A stretch of 64,000 nucleotides of DNA from Pseudomonas sp. (lineage in GTDB: Bacteria > Pseudomonadota > Gammaproteobacteria > Pseudomonadales > Pseudomonadaceae): NCBI RefSeq assembly GCF_030684895.1, contig NZ_JAUXXP010000058.1:1-64000 (forward strand), given 5' to 3'. Positions 56,423 through 64,000 of this stretch are shown piece by piece. The notes beneath the pieces were generated by a model. That model did not search any database, was not told where the DNA came from, and saw only the letters and a program-made list of their open reading frames with translations. A program made the translations under genes and the position numbers. Each line of letters starts with the position of its first letter. Position 1 is the stretch's first letter.

Positions 56423-57048
56423 CAGTCTTTCTTATCCACAGGCGTTTGATTAAGCAGAGCAGCCAGACGCTGCTGTTCATCAGCAGTCAGGCCACTGGCG
56501 ACGGCACCCGGCTTGCGGCGACGACGCAACAGAATGCCCCCAAGCAGGACGAAACCACCGACCAGCAAACCGCCCGGGCCATACCACAGCAGCACAGTGC
56601 GCGGCGTTACCGGCGGTTTGTAGAGGACGAAATCGCCATAGCGGCTGACCAGAAAATCAATGATCTGCTCATTGCTCTGGCCTTCCTCCAGCATGCGGAA
56701 GATCTGCGCACGCAGGTCCATGGCAATCGGCGCATCGGAGTCGGCAATGTTCTGGTTCTGGCACTTGGGGCAGCGCAGCTCTTCCACCAGATTACGGTAG
56801 CGCTGGCGCTCGGCCTCAGTGGCAAACTCGTAGGTGTCGATGGCTGCTTGGGCAGTGCCAAGCAAGGCCAGGCCCAATACCGCAGCAACCAGCAAGCGCT
56901 TGAACAAGCCGCTTGAGAGCGTAGCGAGCGAAGGATAGGCAAGGCGAAAGCAGGCGAGGAAGCGGAGTTTACGGGTTGTAAATGAGCATTCCGAGCCTGC
57001 TTTCAACGCAGCATGGCCGAGCGCAGTAGCTCTCATGCGACTTGTCAT
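56422..57048 (-). CDS. ccmH: cytochrome c maturation thiol oxidoreductase CcmH, with unusual N-terminal extension
   Basis: The conserved part (AAIDTYEF...[14 protein letters not shown], about 68-145, then a membrane helix near 155-175) is standard CcmH, whose LRCxxC reduces apocytochrome thiols. The ATG at 57048 overlaps the ccmG stop, as expected, but 47 extra residues ([20 protein letters not shown]...) precede the signal-like [20 protein letters not shown]. The extension is encoded by a block that looks like an inserted repeat kept in frame. A TTG at 56907 could restart translation just before the signal peptide, though no good ribosome site precedes it. Confidence 0.9.
   Translation of the reverse strand: MTSRMRATALGHAALKAGSECSFTTRKLRFLACFRLAYPSLATLSSGLFKRLLVAAVLGLALLGTAQAAIDTYEFATEAERQRYRNLVEELRCPKCQNQNIADSDAPIAMDLRAQIFRMLEEGQSNEQIIDFLVSRYGDFVLYKPPVTPRTVLLWYGPGGLLVGGFVLLGGILLRRRRKPGAVASGLTADEQQRLAALLNQTPVDKKD
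56911..57036 (-). repeat. repeat-like block inserted in frame at the 5' end of ccmH
   Basis: This segment, containing GAGCGTAGCGAGCGAAGGAT and CAACGCAGCATGGCCGAGCG as read on the plus strand, has no counterpart in CcmH proteins as I know them. Its translation ([13 protein letters not shown]...[15 protein letters not shown]) is one I recall as a recurring spurious peptide in Pseudomonas, suggesting a dispersed repeat. No second copy was seen in this window. Boundaries are approximate. Confidence 0.6.
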
Positions 57049-57581
57049 GGCTGCACCTCATCGACCAACTCCTGATACAGCGGCGCCAGCTGTTCGCGCC
57101 AGACGCGCTCATCGATCACCCCGACAAACTTGTGCCGGATGATGCCGGCCTTGTCGATCAGGAAGGTCTCTGGCGCGCCGTATACCCCCAGGTCCAGACC
57201 CAGAGTGCCGCGCGCATCGTTAATGTTCAGCTGATAGGGGTCATGGAATTCCACTAACCACTTCTGCGCGGCGCCGTTGTCATCCTTGTAGTTGACCCCA
57301 TAAATGGTCACGCCCAGCTTGGCCAGCTTGTTCAGCACCGGGTGCTCAACGCGGCAAGCCACACACCAGGTGGCCCAGACGTTGACCAGCGCCGGCTTGC
57401 CCTTGAGGTCGGCCTCGGTGAGCGTCTTACCGTCCTGCACCGATGGCAGGGAGAACGCCGGCAACGGTTTGCCGATCAGCGCCGAAGGCAACTCGGTAGG
57501 ATCGAGGAACAGCCCACGATAGAGAAACACCGCCACGCCAAGAAAGACCAACAGCGGTAACAGCAGCAGTAAACGCTTCAT
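57045..57581 (-). CDS. ccmG: cytochrome c maturation thioredoxin-like protein CcmG (DsbE)
   Basis: A 178-aa membrane-anchored periplasmic thioredoxin. The anchor (about 4-20) is followed by the fold with WATWCVACRVEHP (active-site WCVAC, about 72-76) and the cis-proline region GAPETFLID. It keeps CcmH and apocytochrome cysteines reduced. ATGA overlaps join it to ccmF and ccmH. Confidence 0.96.
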   Translation of the reverse strand: MKRLLLLLPLLVFLGVAVFLYRGLFLDPTELPSALIGKPLPAFSLPSVQDGKTLTEADLKGKPALVNVWATWCVACRVEHPVLNKLAKLGVTIYGVNYKDDNGAAQKWLVEFHDPYQLNINDARGTLGLDLGVYGAPETFLIDKAGIIRHKFVGVIDERVWREQLAPLYQELVDEVQP

Positions 57582-59551
57582 GCCTGCGCCCCTGCCATGC
57601 CCAGTGCATCACGCACGCGGGTGCGCACCTTCATGCGGTAGCGCTTATCACTGGCAGCCAGAAAGCCACCGAAGCCCATCAGCAACGCGCCGAACCAGAT
57701 CCAGCGCACGAAGGGTTTGATATGCACGCGCACTGCCCAGGCGCCATCTTCCAGTGGCTCACCGAGGGCGACGAACAGGTCGCGGGTGATCCCGGCATCG
57801 ATACCGGCCTCGGTCATCACCGACTGCTGCACGGTATACAGACGCTTCTCCGGGTGTAGCACGGCAATCTGCTTGCCGTCTTCGAGGATGCGCACCGTGC
57901 CTTTGTCGGAGGTAAAGTTCGGCCCCTCGAAGTGCTCGGCGCCCTCGAAGATAAACTGATAGCCACCAATATCCACCGACTCACCCGGCGCCATACGCAT
58001 ATCGCGCTCGAAGCTGCCCATGCTGGTCAGCACCACGCCCAGGGCGCATACCGCCATGCCCAGGTGCGCGGTCTGCATGCCCCAGTAGCTGCGGGTCAGG
58101 CTCGGAAGACCACGGAAAAAGCCCTTGTGGCGGTTTTTTTCGACGATGTCGCGCAGCCCGGCCAGTACCACCCAGGCAGACAGCAGGCACACGCCGAGCA
58201 CCGCCCAGTTGAAGTCGCCGACCAGGAAGGTGGCGATCACTGCCAACACCACGCTGCCAATCAGCACCGGGGCGAGCATGCTCAGCAGCCACTGCAGCGG
58301 CGTGTCTTTCCAGCGCACCAGCACGCCGACCGCGATCATCGCCATCAGCAGGCCCATCAGCGGCACAAACAAGGCGTTGAAGTACGGCGGGCCGACCGAC
58401 AGCTTGGCCCCGGTCATGGCGTCCAGCACCAGCGGGTAGAGGGTACCGAGCAGAATCATCGCCGCGGCCACCACCAGAATCAGGTTATTGACCAGCAGCA
58501 GGGTTTCCCGCGACCACAGAGCAAAGCCGACCTGGCTCTTGACCACCGGCGCACGCACGGCGAACAGCGCCAAGGAGCTGCCCACCACCAACAACAGGAA
58601 GGCCAGGATAAACACGCCGCGCTCAGGGTCGCTGGCGAAGGCATGCACCGAAGTCAGCACGCCAGAGCGCACCAGGAAAGTCCCCAACAGGCTGAGGGAG
58701 AATGCGGCAATCGCCAGCAGCACGGTCCAGATTTTGTACCCGCCGCGTTTTTCCGTCACGGCCAGGGTGTGGATCAGCGCAGTGCCGACCAGCCAGGGCA
58801 TAAAGGAAGCGTTTTCCACCGGGTCCCAGAACCACCAGCCGCCCCAGCCAAGTTCGTAGTAGGCCCACCAGGAGCCCAGGGCGATACCGATACCAAGGAA
58901 GGCCCAGGCGACGATGGTCCACGGCCGCGACCAGCGCGCCCAGGCAGCGTCCAGCTTACCGCCGAGCAAGGCGGCAATGGCAAAAGCGAAGGCCACAGAA
59001 AAGCCGACATAGCCCATATAGAGCATCGGCGGATGGATGATCAGGCCGAAGTCCTGCAGCAGCGGATTGAGGTCGCGGCCATCAACCGGGGTATTGAACA
59101 GCAGGCGCTCGAACGGGTTGGAGGTGATGATCAAAAACAGCAGAAAACCGATGCTGATAATGCCCATCACCGCCAGCACGCGGGCGAGCATCTCTTCCGG
59201 CAGTTGGCGCGAGAAGATCGATACGGCAAAGGTCCAGCCCGCGAGGATCAGGCCCCAGAGCAGCAGCGAACCTTCGTGGGCACCCCACACAGCGCTGAAT
59301 TTGTAGTACCAGGGCAGTGCGCTGTTGGAGTTGTTGGCCACGTAGGCGACGCTGAAATCGTCGACCATAAAGGCGTAGGTCAGGCAGATAAAGGCAAACA
59401 GCATAAAGCTGAACTGCCCCCAGGCGGCAGGCTGGGCCAGGCTCATCCATTGCCGATCACCACGCCAGGCACCGATCAGCGGCAGTGTTGCCTGCACCAG
59501 CGCCATGCACAGCGCAAGAATCATCGCCAGATGGCCAAGTTCGGGGATCAT
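57578..59551 (-). CDS. ccmF: haem lyase subunit CcmF
   Basis: A 657-aa polytopic inner-membrane protein with about 15 helices. The tryptophan-rich WWD motif is seen as [19 protein letters not shown] (about 233-251). It takes haem from CcmE and attaches it to the CXXCH of apocytochromes with CcmH and CcmI. Length is as in homologs. The 574-aa plus-strand ORF across it is a shadow. Confidence 0.97.
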   Translation of the reverse strand: MIPELGHLAMILALCMALVQATLPLIGAWRGDRQWMSLAQPAAWGQFSFMLFAFICLTYAFMVDDFSVAYVANNSNSALPWYYKFSAVWGAHEGSLLLWGLILAGWTFAVSIFSRQLPEEMLARVLAVMGIISIGFLLFLIITSNPFERLLFNTPVDGRDLNPLLQDFGLIIHPPMLYMGYVGFSVAFAFAIAALLGGKLDAAWARWSRPWTIVAWAFLGIGIALGSWWAYYELGWGGWWFWDPVENASFMPWLVGTALIHTLAVTEKRGGYKIWTVLLAIAAFSLSLLGTFLVRSGVLTSVHAFASDPERGVFILAFLLLVVGSSLALFAVRAPVVKSQVGFALWSRETLLLVNNLILVVAAAMILLGTLYPLVLDAMTGAKLSVGPPYFNALFVPLMGLLMAMIAVGVLVRWKDTPLQWLLSMLAPVLIGSVVLAVIATFLVGDFNWAVLGVCLLSAWVVLAGLRDIVEKNRHKGFFRGLPSLTRSYWGMQTAHLGMAVCALGVVLTSMGSFERDMRMAPGESVDIGGYQFIFEGAEHFEGPNFTSDKGTVRILEDGKQIAVLHPEKRLYTVQQSVMTEAGIDAGITRDLFVALGEPLEDGAWAVRVHIKPFVRWIWFGALLMGFGGFLAASDKRYRMKVRTRVRDALGMAGAQA

Positions 59552-60036
59552 TGTGCGTACTCCGATGGGGACGCCTGCTTGGCCGCTTTGGCCGCGTCGT
59601 GTTTCTGCTGCATACCGCTCTGCTCCAGGGCCTGCATGACTTCCGGCGGCATATAGTTCTCATCGTGTTTGGCCAGCACCTCATCGGCGATCAGCACACC
59701 ATTGGCGTCGAGCTTGCCCATGGCGACGATGCCCTGCCCTTCGCGGAACAGGTCCGGGAGGATGCCGGTAAAGCGAATGGTCACGCTCTTGGCGCCGTCG
59801 GTGACGACAAAGTCGGTTTCCAGCGAATCGCTTGAGCGCGTCACCGAGCCCTCTTCGACCAGGCCACCCGCGCGGATACGGGTGTCCTGTGGGGCTTCGC
59901 CGTTGGCGATCTGCGTGGGGGTGTAGAACAGGTTGATATTCTGCTGCAGCGCACTGAGGGCCAGGGCCACGGCAATGCCGACACCGGCAATGATGGCCAG
60001 GACGATATACAGGCGTTTTTTACGCACGGGGTTCAC
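59548..60036 (-). CDS. ccmE: haem chaperone CcmE
   Basis: A 162-aa single-span periplasmic OB-fold protein. His124 in [13 protein letters not shown] binds haem covalently, with the tyrosine of that motif as ligand. The anchor covers about 9-29. It accepts haem from CcmC and hands it to CcmF. ATGA overlaps at both ends. Confidence 0.97.
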   Translation of the reverse strand: MNPVRKKRLYIVLAIIAGVGIAVALALSALQQNINLFYTPTQIANGEAPQDTRIRAGGLVEEGSVTRSSDSLETDFVVTDGAKSVTIRFTGILPDLFREGQGIVAMGKLDANGVLIADEVLAKHDENYMPPEVMQALEQSGMQQKHDAAKAAKQASPSEYAQ

Positions 60037-60209
60037 TTCGACTCCTCCCGGCGCAAACGACGCGCCTCGTCTTGCAGAAAACGGCGACGCGCCAGGATTG
60101 GCAGCGCCACATTCAGCCCCAGCACGGCCAGGCTGATGGCATAACAGGACCAGACATAAGGCCCGTGGGTGCCCATGGCGAGAAACTCGCTAAAGCTGGC
60201 GAAACTCAT
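60033..60209 (-). CDS. ccmD: haem exporter small subunit CcmD
   Basis: 58 aa from ATG 60209 ([20 protein letters not shown]), 14 codons inside the track start and overlapping the ccmC stop. One membrane helix (about 18-38) and a basic C-terminal tail ([18 protein letters not shown]). It is needed to release holo-CcmE from the CcmABC complex. Confidence 0.93.
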   Translation of the reverse strand: MSFASFSEFLAMGTHGPYVWSCYAISLAVLGLNVALPILARRRFLQDEARRLRREESK

Positions 60210-60973
60210 TGGCCTTTCTCCACCAGCGCCTTGACCTCGGCTTTGGCCCAACTGCTGCGCGCCTCACGTTTGAGCACTTCCAGGCGCATGCGCAGCAGCA
60301 GCACCGCGCCAAAGAAGCAGTAGAACCCCAGCACCATGATCAGCAACGGCATCCACATCTCGAACGGCATGGCCGGTTTGGACACCACGCTGAAGGTGGC
60401 GGGCTGGTGCAGGGTATTCCACCACTCCACCGAGTATTTGATGATCGGGATATTCACCACGCCAACAATCGCCAGCACCGCACAGGCCTTGGCCGCGCTG
60501 TCGCGGTTGGTGATGGCATTGCCCAGGGCAATTACACCGAAATACAGGAACAGCAGAATCAGCATCGAGGTCAGGCGTGCATCCCAGACCCAGTAGGTAC
60601 CCCAGGTCGGCTTGCCCCACACGGCACCCGTTATCAGCGCAATCACGGTCATCCAGGCACCGATGGGCGCCGCCTGCTGCAGAGCGACGTCAGCCAGTTT
60701 CATCTTCCACACCAGGCCGACTATGCCGGCCACCGCCAGCATCACGTAGATCGACTGAGCGAGAAAGGCTGCCGGCACATGGATATAGATGATGCGAAAG
60801 CTATTGCCCTGCTGGTAATCCGGCGGCGCAAAGGCCAGCCCCCAAACCAGGCCAACCACCAGCAGCAAGGCAGCGGCCAGGGCTAACCAGGGCAGCCAGC
60901 GGCGGCTGATTTCATAGAACCACTTGGGCGAGCCGAGCTTGTGAAACCACGTCCAGTTCATCAGGTTACTCAT
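60206..60973 (-). CDS. ccmC: haem transfer protein CcmC
   Basis: A 255-aa protein with six membrane helices and the tryptophan-rich motif [19 protein letters not shown] (about 129-147), which with flanking histidines presents haem to CcmE. It starts [20 protein letters not shown], typical of the family. A 64-bp gap separates it from ccmB upstream. Confidence 0.96.
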   Translation of the reverse strand: MSNLMNWTWFHKLGSPKWFYEISRRWLPWLALAAALLLVVGLVWGLAFAPPDYQQGNSFRIIYIHVPAAFLAQSIYVMLAVAGIVGLVWKMKLADVALQQAAPIGAWMTVIALITGAVWGKPTWGTYWVWDARLTSMLILLFLYFGVIALGNAITNRDSAAKACAVLAIVGVVNIPIIKYSVEWWNTLHQPATFSVVSKPAMPFEMWMPLLIMVLGFYCFFGAVLLLRMRLEVLKREARSSWAKAEVKALVEKGQ

Positions 60974-61037
60974 CAGTGCTAGGGCTGATCAGGGTGCAGG
61001 CAGGCACCCGGTTCAACCGGCCATTCAGGCTTATTGT

Positions 61038-61709
61038 CTACTCAGCGACACTGATCGTCAGACCAGCGGCGATGGCAAAAGGTGTCAAGGTCACCGCCAG
61101 TGCGGTGAGGCTGGCCAACCACAACAGGTGGCCGACCGCCGGCAGTCCTTGCAGGCTGGCTTGTAACGCACCGCTGCCGAGAATCAGCACCGGGATGTAC
61201 AACGGCAAAATCAGCAGCGCGAGCAGCAGGCCGCCGCGCTTGAGGCCCACGGTCAGCGCCGCGCCGACCGCGCCCAACAGGCTCAGCACTGGCGTGCCGA
61301 GTAGCAGGGAGATCAGCAGCACCGGCAGGCAGCGCCCCGGCAAACCGAGCATTAGCGCCAGCAATGGCGCCAACAGTACCAGCGCCAGGCCGGAGAACAG
61401 CCAGTGTGCCAGTACCTTGGCCAGAACCAGAAGAGCCAGGGGGTGCGGCGAAAGGACCCACTGCTCCAGCGAGCCATCCTCAAAATCACTGCGAAACAGC
61501 CCGTCCAGCGAGAGCAGCACGGCCAATAGGGCCGCTACCCACACCAGCCCAGGCGAAAGGCTTTGTAACAACTGCGTCTGTGGCCCCACCGCCAGCGGGA
61601 ACAGGGCAATCACAATGGCAAAAAACACCAGTGGGTTGGCCAGCTCGGCCGGACGACGAAACAACAGACGCGCCTCACGGGCCAGCAATAGGCTAAAGAC
61701 ATTGCTCAT
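61038..61709 (-). CDS. ccmB: haem exporter permease CcmB
   Basis: A 223-aa ABC permease with six helices. The [20 protein letters not shown] segment (about 71-90) is a CcmB signature. With CcmA it forms the ATPase complex that frees CcmE-haem from CcmC. It overlaps ccmA by ATGA. Confidence 0.95.
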   Translation of the reverse strand: MSNVFSLLLAREARLLFRRPAELANPLVFFAIVIALFPLAVGPQTQLLQSLSPGLVWVAALLAVLLSLDGLFRSDFEDGSLEQWVLSPHPLALLVLAKVLAHWLFSGLALVLLAPLLALMLGLPGRCLPVLLISLLLGTPVLSLLGAVGAALTVGLKRGGLLLALLILPLYIPVLILGSGALQASLQGLPAVGHLLWLASLTALAVTLTPFAIAAGLTISVAE

Positions 61710-62341
61710 AACGGACGCTGCCCCAGATCAAGCTCGCGGTAGCCGGCCGGCTTGACCGTCAATTCATGGTGCGTGGTCAGCACCACCAGGCCGCCCTGCT
61801 GACAATGCGCGGTCAGATGGTTCTCCAACTGCGCAACCGCCGCTTTATCCAGCGCGGTAAATGGCTCATCCAGCACCCACAGCGGTGGCCCAGGCAGGTA
61901 CAGACGCGCCAGCGCGACACGGCGCTGCTGCCCAGCGGACAGCGTGTGGCAAGGCACATCTTCAAATCCACGCAGCCCCACCGCTGCCAGCGCCTGCCAG
62001 ATGGCCTCGCGCTCGGCGGGCTGATGCAGGGCGCAGAGCCAGGCGAGATTCTCCTCGGCAGTGAGCAAGCCTTTGATGCCCGCGGCATGGCCGATCCACA
62101 ACAGATTGCGCGCCAGCTCAGCGCGCTGCGCCGCCAACGGTCGGCCGTTCAGGCGAATCTCACCGGCAGTCGGTTGCATCAACCCGGCCAACAAGCGCAG
62201 CAGACTGGTCTTGCCACTGCCGTTGGGGCCAGCCACCTGCAGCATCTCACCAGGAACCAGACGCAGCTCCAGCCGCTCGAAGAGCATGCGCCAGTCTCGC
62301 TCACAGGCGAGCGCCACGGCTTCGAGAAGAGGACTGGTCAA
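61706..62341 (-). CDS. ccmA: haem exporter ATP-binding protein CcmA
   Basis: A 211-aa ABC ATPase that starts at TTG 62341 (TTG-ACC, protein [20 protein letters not shown]), as other CcmA proteins begin MTSPLL from memory; AGGT lies about 9 bases upstream. The track start is another TTG with no ribosome site. Walker A is [10 protein letters not shown] (about 38-47), signature [14 protein letters not shown], Walker [13 protein letters not shown]. It is the first gene of the ccm operon. Confidence 0.95.
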   Translation of the reverse strand: MTSPLLEAVALACERDWRMLFERLELRLVPGEMLQVAGPNGSGKTSLLRLLAGLMQPTAGEIRLNGRPLAAQRAELARNLLWIGHAAGIKGLLTAEENLAWLCALHQPAEREAIWQALAAVGLRGFEDVPCHTLSAGQQRRVALARLYLPGPPLWVLDEPFTALDKAAVAQLENHLTAHCQQGGLVVLTTHHELTVKPAGYRELDLGQRPL

Positions 62342-62506
62342 GGCATCGGTACCTAAGATGGATGGCAAAAGCTGTTCAAGTCGGCAGAGTCTTGGCCGCT
62401 ATACTGTGACGCAAGTGGAATGCGCAGCCGAACCAGACGGGGCGCGATTATACATGCCCAACCTCGCCTCCCGCAGTGGGCATTTTCGACAGGGTGTAAC
62501 CCGCCA

Positions 62507-64000
62507 ATGAGCGAAATCAGCAGCCCGCGGCCTATTGCGCCAACGCCCCCCAGCACTCGCCCCAACGCCGTAGCGGCTGATCTGGCGGTGAAACTGCTGC
62601 AGCCCATGCAAGGCCTGCTGGCCAGCGGTGAAACCGCCAAGGCCGAAGTCATTGCCCTCAAGGAAGTGGCGCAGAGCTTTCAGATACTGCTCAAGCTGAC
62701 CCTGAATAACGGCAGCCAGACCACCCTGGAAGCCAGTAGCCCGCGCCCGCTTGCCCAGGGCACATCCCTGGCCGTAACCGCCCTGTCGGAAACTCGCCTG
62801 GCCCTGTCCGTACTGATGGGCGGTGAAAAACCCCTGACTAGCCTGGACCTTGATCAGTTACCGGTTGGCACCCTGCTACAGGGCAAGGTGGTGGCGCGCG
62901 AGCAACTGCTGCAAACCCGCTCGCAGCAAGTGATCTACAAGGTGCTGGTCAGCCTGCTCAACACGCCGCTGGCTGGCAGCAAGCTGTCTCTGGAAACCCC
63001 CTTGGCACTCCCTTTGGGCAGCCTGCTCAGCGCTCAGGTACAAGGCAGCCAGGCGTTGAACTTCTTGCCGCTAAGCGGCCGCCTGGATCAGCTCGCGCTG
63101 AGCCAGCAACTGGGCAGCCAAAGCAACCGCCAAGGCTCCCTGGAGGGCTTGTTTAGCGCTCTGCAAGGGCTGCGCGGCAATGCCGAGATGAGTGAAGGCC
63201 TGCGCACCAGCATCGATAAACTCTTCGGCGCCCTGCCCGACGCCGCTCAATTGAGCACCGCCAAAGGCCTGGCCACTGCCCTGGAAAACAGCGGCATCCT
63301 GCTGGAAAGCAAATTGCTCGGTGGCCAGGGCCAGGCGCTGCCAAGCGACCTGAAAGCCAACCTGCTGCGCCTGATCACCCAATTGCTGCCCAACCTGTCA
63401 GCCGGCACACCACTGGCCGCGGCCAATGCCGGCTCAGCCCTGGCCCAGGCGATGCCAGCACTGGCCCGCGACCTGCTCGGCAGCCTGGGCAAAGCCACCA
63501 GCCGCCAGCAAGCGTTGAACTTCCCCCTGCCCTCACGCCTGCTGCAGGCGATGGAAGGTGAAGCCGATCTGGAAACCCTGCTGAAGCTCGCCGCTGCAGC
63601 CATCTCACGCCTGCAGACCCACCAGCTCTCCAGCCTGGCGCAGAGTCAGGTCGGCCCGGACGGCAACCTGTTGACCACCTGGCAACTGGAGCTGCCCATG
63701 CGCAACCAACAGGAGCTAGTGCCACTGCAGGTAAAAATCCAGCGCGATGAAAGTAACCCGCAAGGCAAGCCCGAGAAAAAGGAAACCCTGTGGAAAGTCG
63801 AGTTGGCCTTCGACCTTGATCCGCTGGGGCCCCTACAAGTGCAGGCGCAACTGGCCCACGGTCGCCTTTCGAGCCAGCTATGGGCCGAACGCAGCAGCAC
63901 CGTCAGCCTGATCGATGCGGAACTGGACAACCTACGCCAGCGCCTGAACGCCGCCGGTGTGCAGGTTGGCGAATTGGCCTGCAGCCAGGGCACGCCGCCA
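62507..64000 (+). CDS. FliK-like flagellar hook-length control protein, 5' part
   Basis: Frame 62507 to the window end is open for 498 codons without a stop, so it is missing from the ORF track. It starts ATG (MSEISSPRPIAPTPPSTRPN) with AGGGTG upstream. The protein is rich in Leu, Gln, Ala and Ser, without cysteine until the end, and the distal region (LLTTWQLELPMRNQQELVPL, then LSSQLWAERSSTVSLIDAEL) fits the globular C-terminal domain of FliK-type hook-length proteins. I recall a fliK-like gene next to ccmA in Pseudomonas. A -10-like TATACT lies at 62400. It is divergent from ccmA. Confidence 0.8.
   Translation, partial: MSEISSPRPIAPTPPSTRPNAVAADLAVKLLQPMQGLLASGETAKAEVIALKEVAQSFQILLKLTLNNGSQTTLEASSPRPLAQGTSLAVTALSETRLALSVLMGGEKPLTSLDLDQLPVGTLLQGKVVAREQLLQTRSQQVIYKVLVSLLNTPLAGSKLSLETPLALPLGSLLSAQVQGSQALNFLPLSGRLDQLALSQQLGSQSNRQGSLEGLFSALQGLRGNAEMSEGLRTSIDKLFGALPDAAQLSTAKGLATALENSGILLESKLLGGQGQALPSDLKANLLRLITQLLPNLSAGTPLAAANAGSALAQAMPALARDLLGSLGKATSRQQALNFPLPSRLLQAMEGEADLETLLKLAAAAISRLQTHQLSSLAQSQVGPDGNLLTTWQLELPMRNQQELVPLQVKIQRDESNPQGKPEKKETLWKVELAFDLDPLGPLQVQAQLAHGRLSSQLWAERSSTVSLIDAELDNLRQRLNAAGVQVGELACSQGTPP

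Noticed and set aside
57932-59656. 574-aa plus-strand ORF opposite ccmF
   Set aside because: It is extremely His/Gln/Arg-rich, the usual reverse reading of membrane-protein codons. ccmF is clearly the real gene.

Overview
The window is a chromosomal segment of a Pseudomonas-type gammaproteobacterium. The evidence is high GC content, a complete Xcp-type general secretion locus split into two divergent units, System I cytochrome c maturation, FimV, Entner-Doudoroff enzymes, and a gene order (xcp, metZ, purF, cvpA, dedD, folC, accD, trpF, truA, fimV, asd, leuBDC, a LysR gene, then tRNA-gltX-uvrB-aminotransferase) that matches what I remember of P. aeruginosa. I cannot name the species. Coding is dense and I see no prophage, insertion sequence, CRISPR array or rRNA operon.

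Layout. 1-300: tRNA-Asp (cut by the edge) and tRNA-Val with their promoter. 306-10532: type II secretion system; gspEFGHIJKLM runs leftward, mostly with ATGA overlaps, and gspCD runs rightward from a shared control region. 10610-18662: metZ, purF, cvpA, dedD, folC, accD, trpF and truA, all leftward. 18666-27186: fimV, a cysteine-less Asd paralog, asd, leuB, leuD and leuC, with a divergent LysR gene whose likely operator lies at about -65 of the leu promoter. 28365-35158: a five-PAS GGDEF-EAL protein, the small heat-shock gene ibpA behind a sigma32 promoter and a ROSE-type RNA thermometer, an SDR enzyme, dusC, a small secreted protein and a thioesterase. 35155-38432: eda, edd and pgl, a compact Entner-Doudoroff block. 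38479-41748: a membrane diguanylate cyclase, an alpha/beta hydrolase and a TetR regulator. 41989-42470: a tandem tRNA operon (Ala-Glu-Ala-Glu as transcribed). 42617-48740: gltX, a DMT exporter, uvrB and an aromatic aminotransferase. 48805-49092: tRNA-Asn, tRNA-Pro and a decayed tRNA-Lys. 49232-54889: accessory envelope genes (DUF2061, a GH17 glucan enzyme, hypotheticals, an alpha/beta hydrolase coupled to mlaA) and a MerR regulator. 54897-62341: a lipoprotein gene and ccmIHGFEDCBA. 62507-64000: the start of a FliK-like gene, open at the window edge and absent from the ORF track.

Working together, the gsp products form one trans-envelope secretion machine; ccmA-I attach haem to apocytochromes c; leuCDB and asd serve leucine and aspartate-family synthesis; pgl, edd and eda carry 6-phosphogluconolactone to pyruvate and glyceraldehyde 3-phosphate.

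I did not find a convincing wholly undescribed multi-gene system. The best leads are small: a repeat-derived insertion that lengthens the N-terminus of ccmH, a structurally complete but mispaired tRNA-Lys relic, the sigma32/ROSE control of ibpA, the LysR site at leuC, a palindrome over the gspCD promoter, and the hydrolase-mlaA coupling. Many start codons were moved inward from the ORF track on the basis of ribosome binding sites, signal peptides or family length. Family assignments come from reading motifs and memory, not from database searches.
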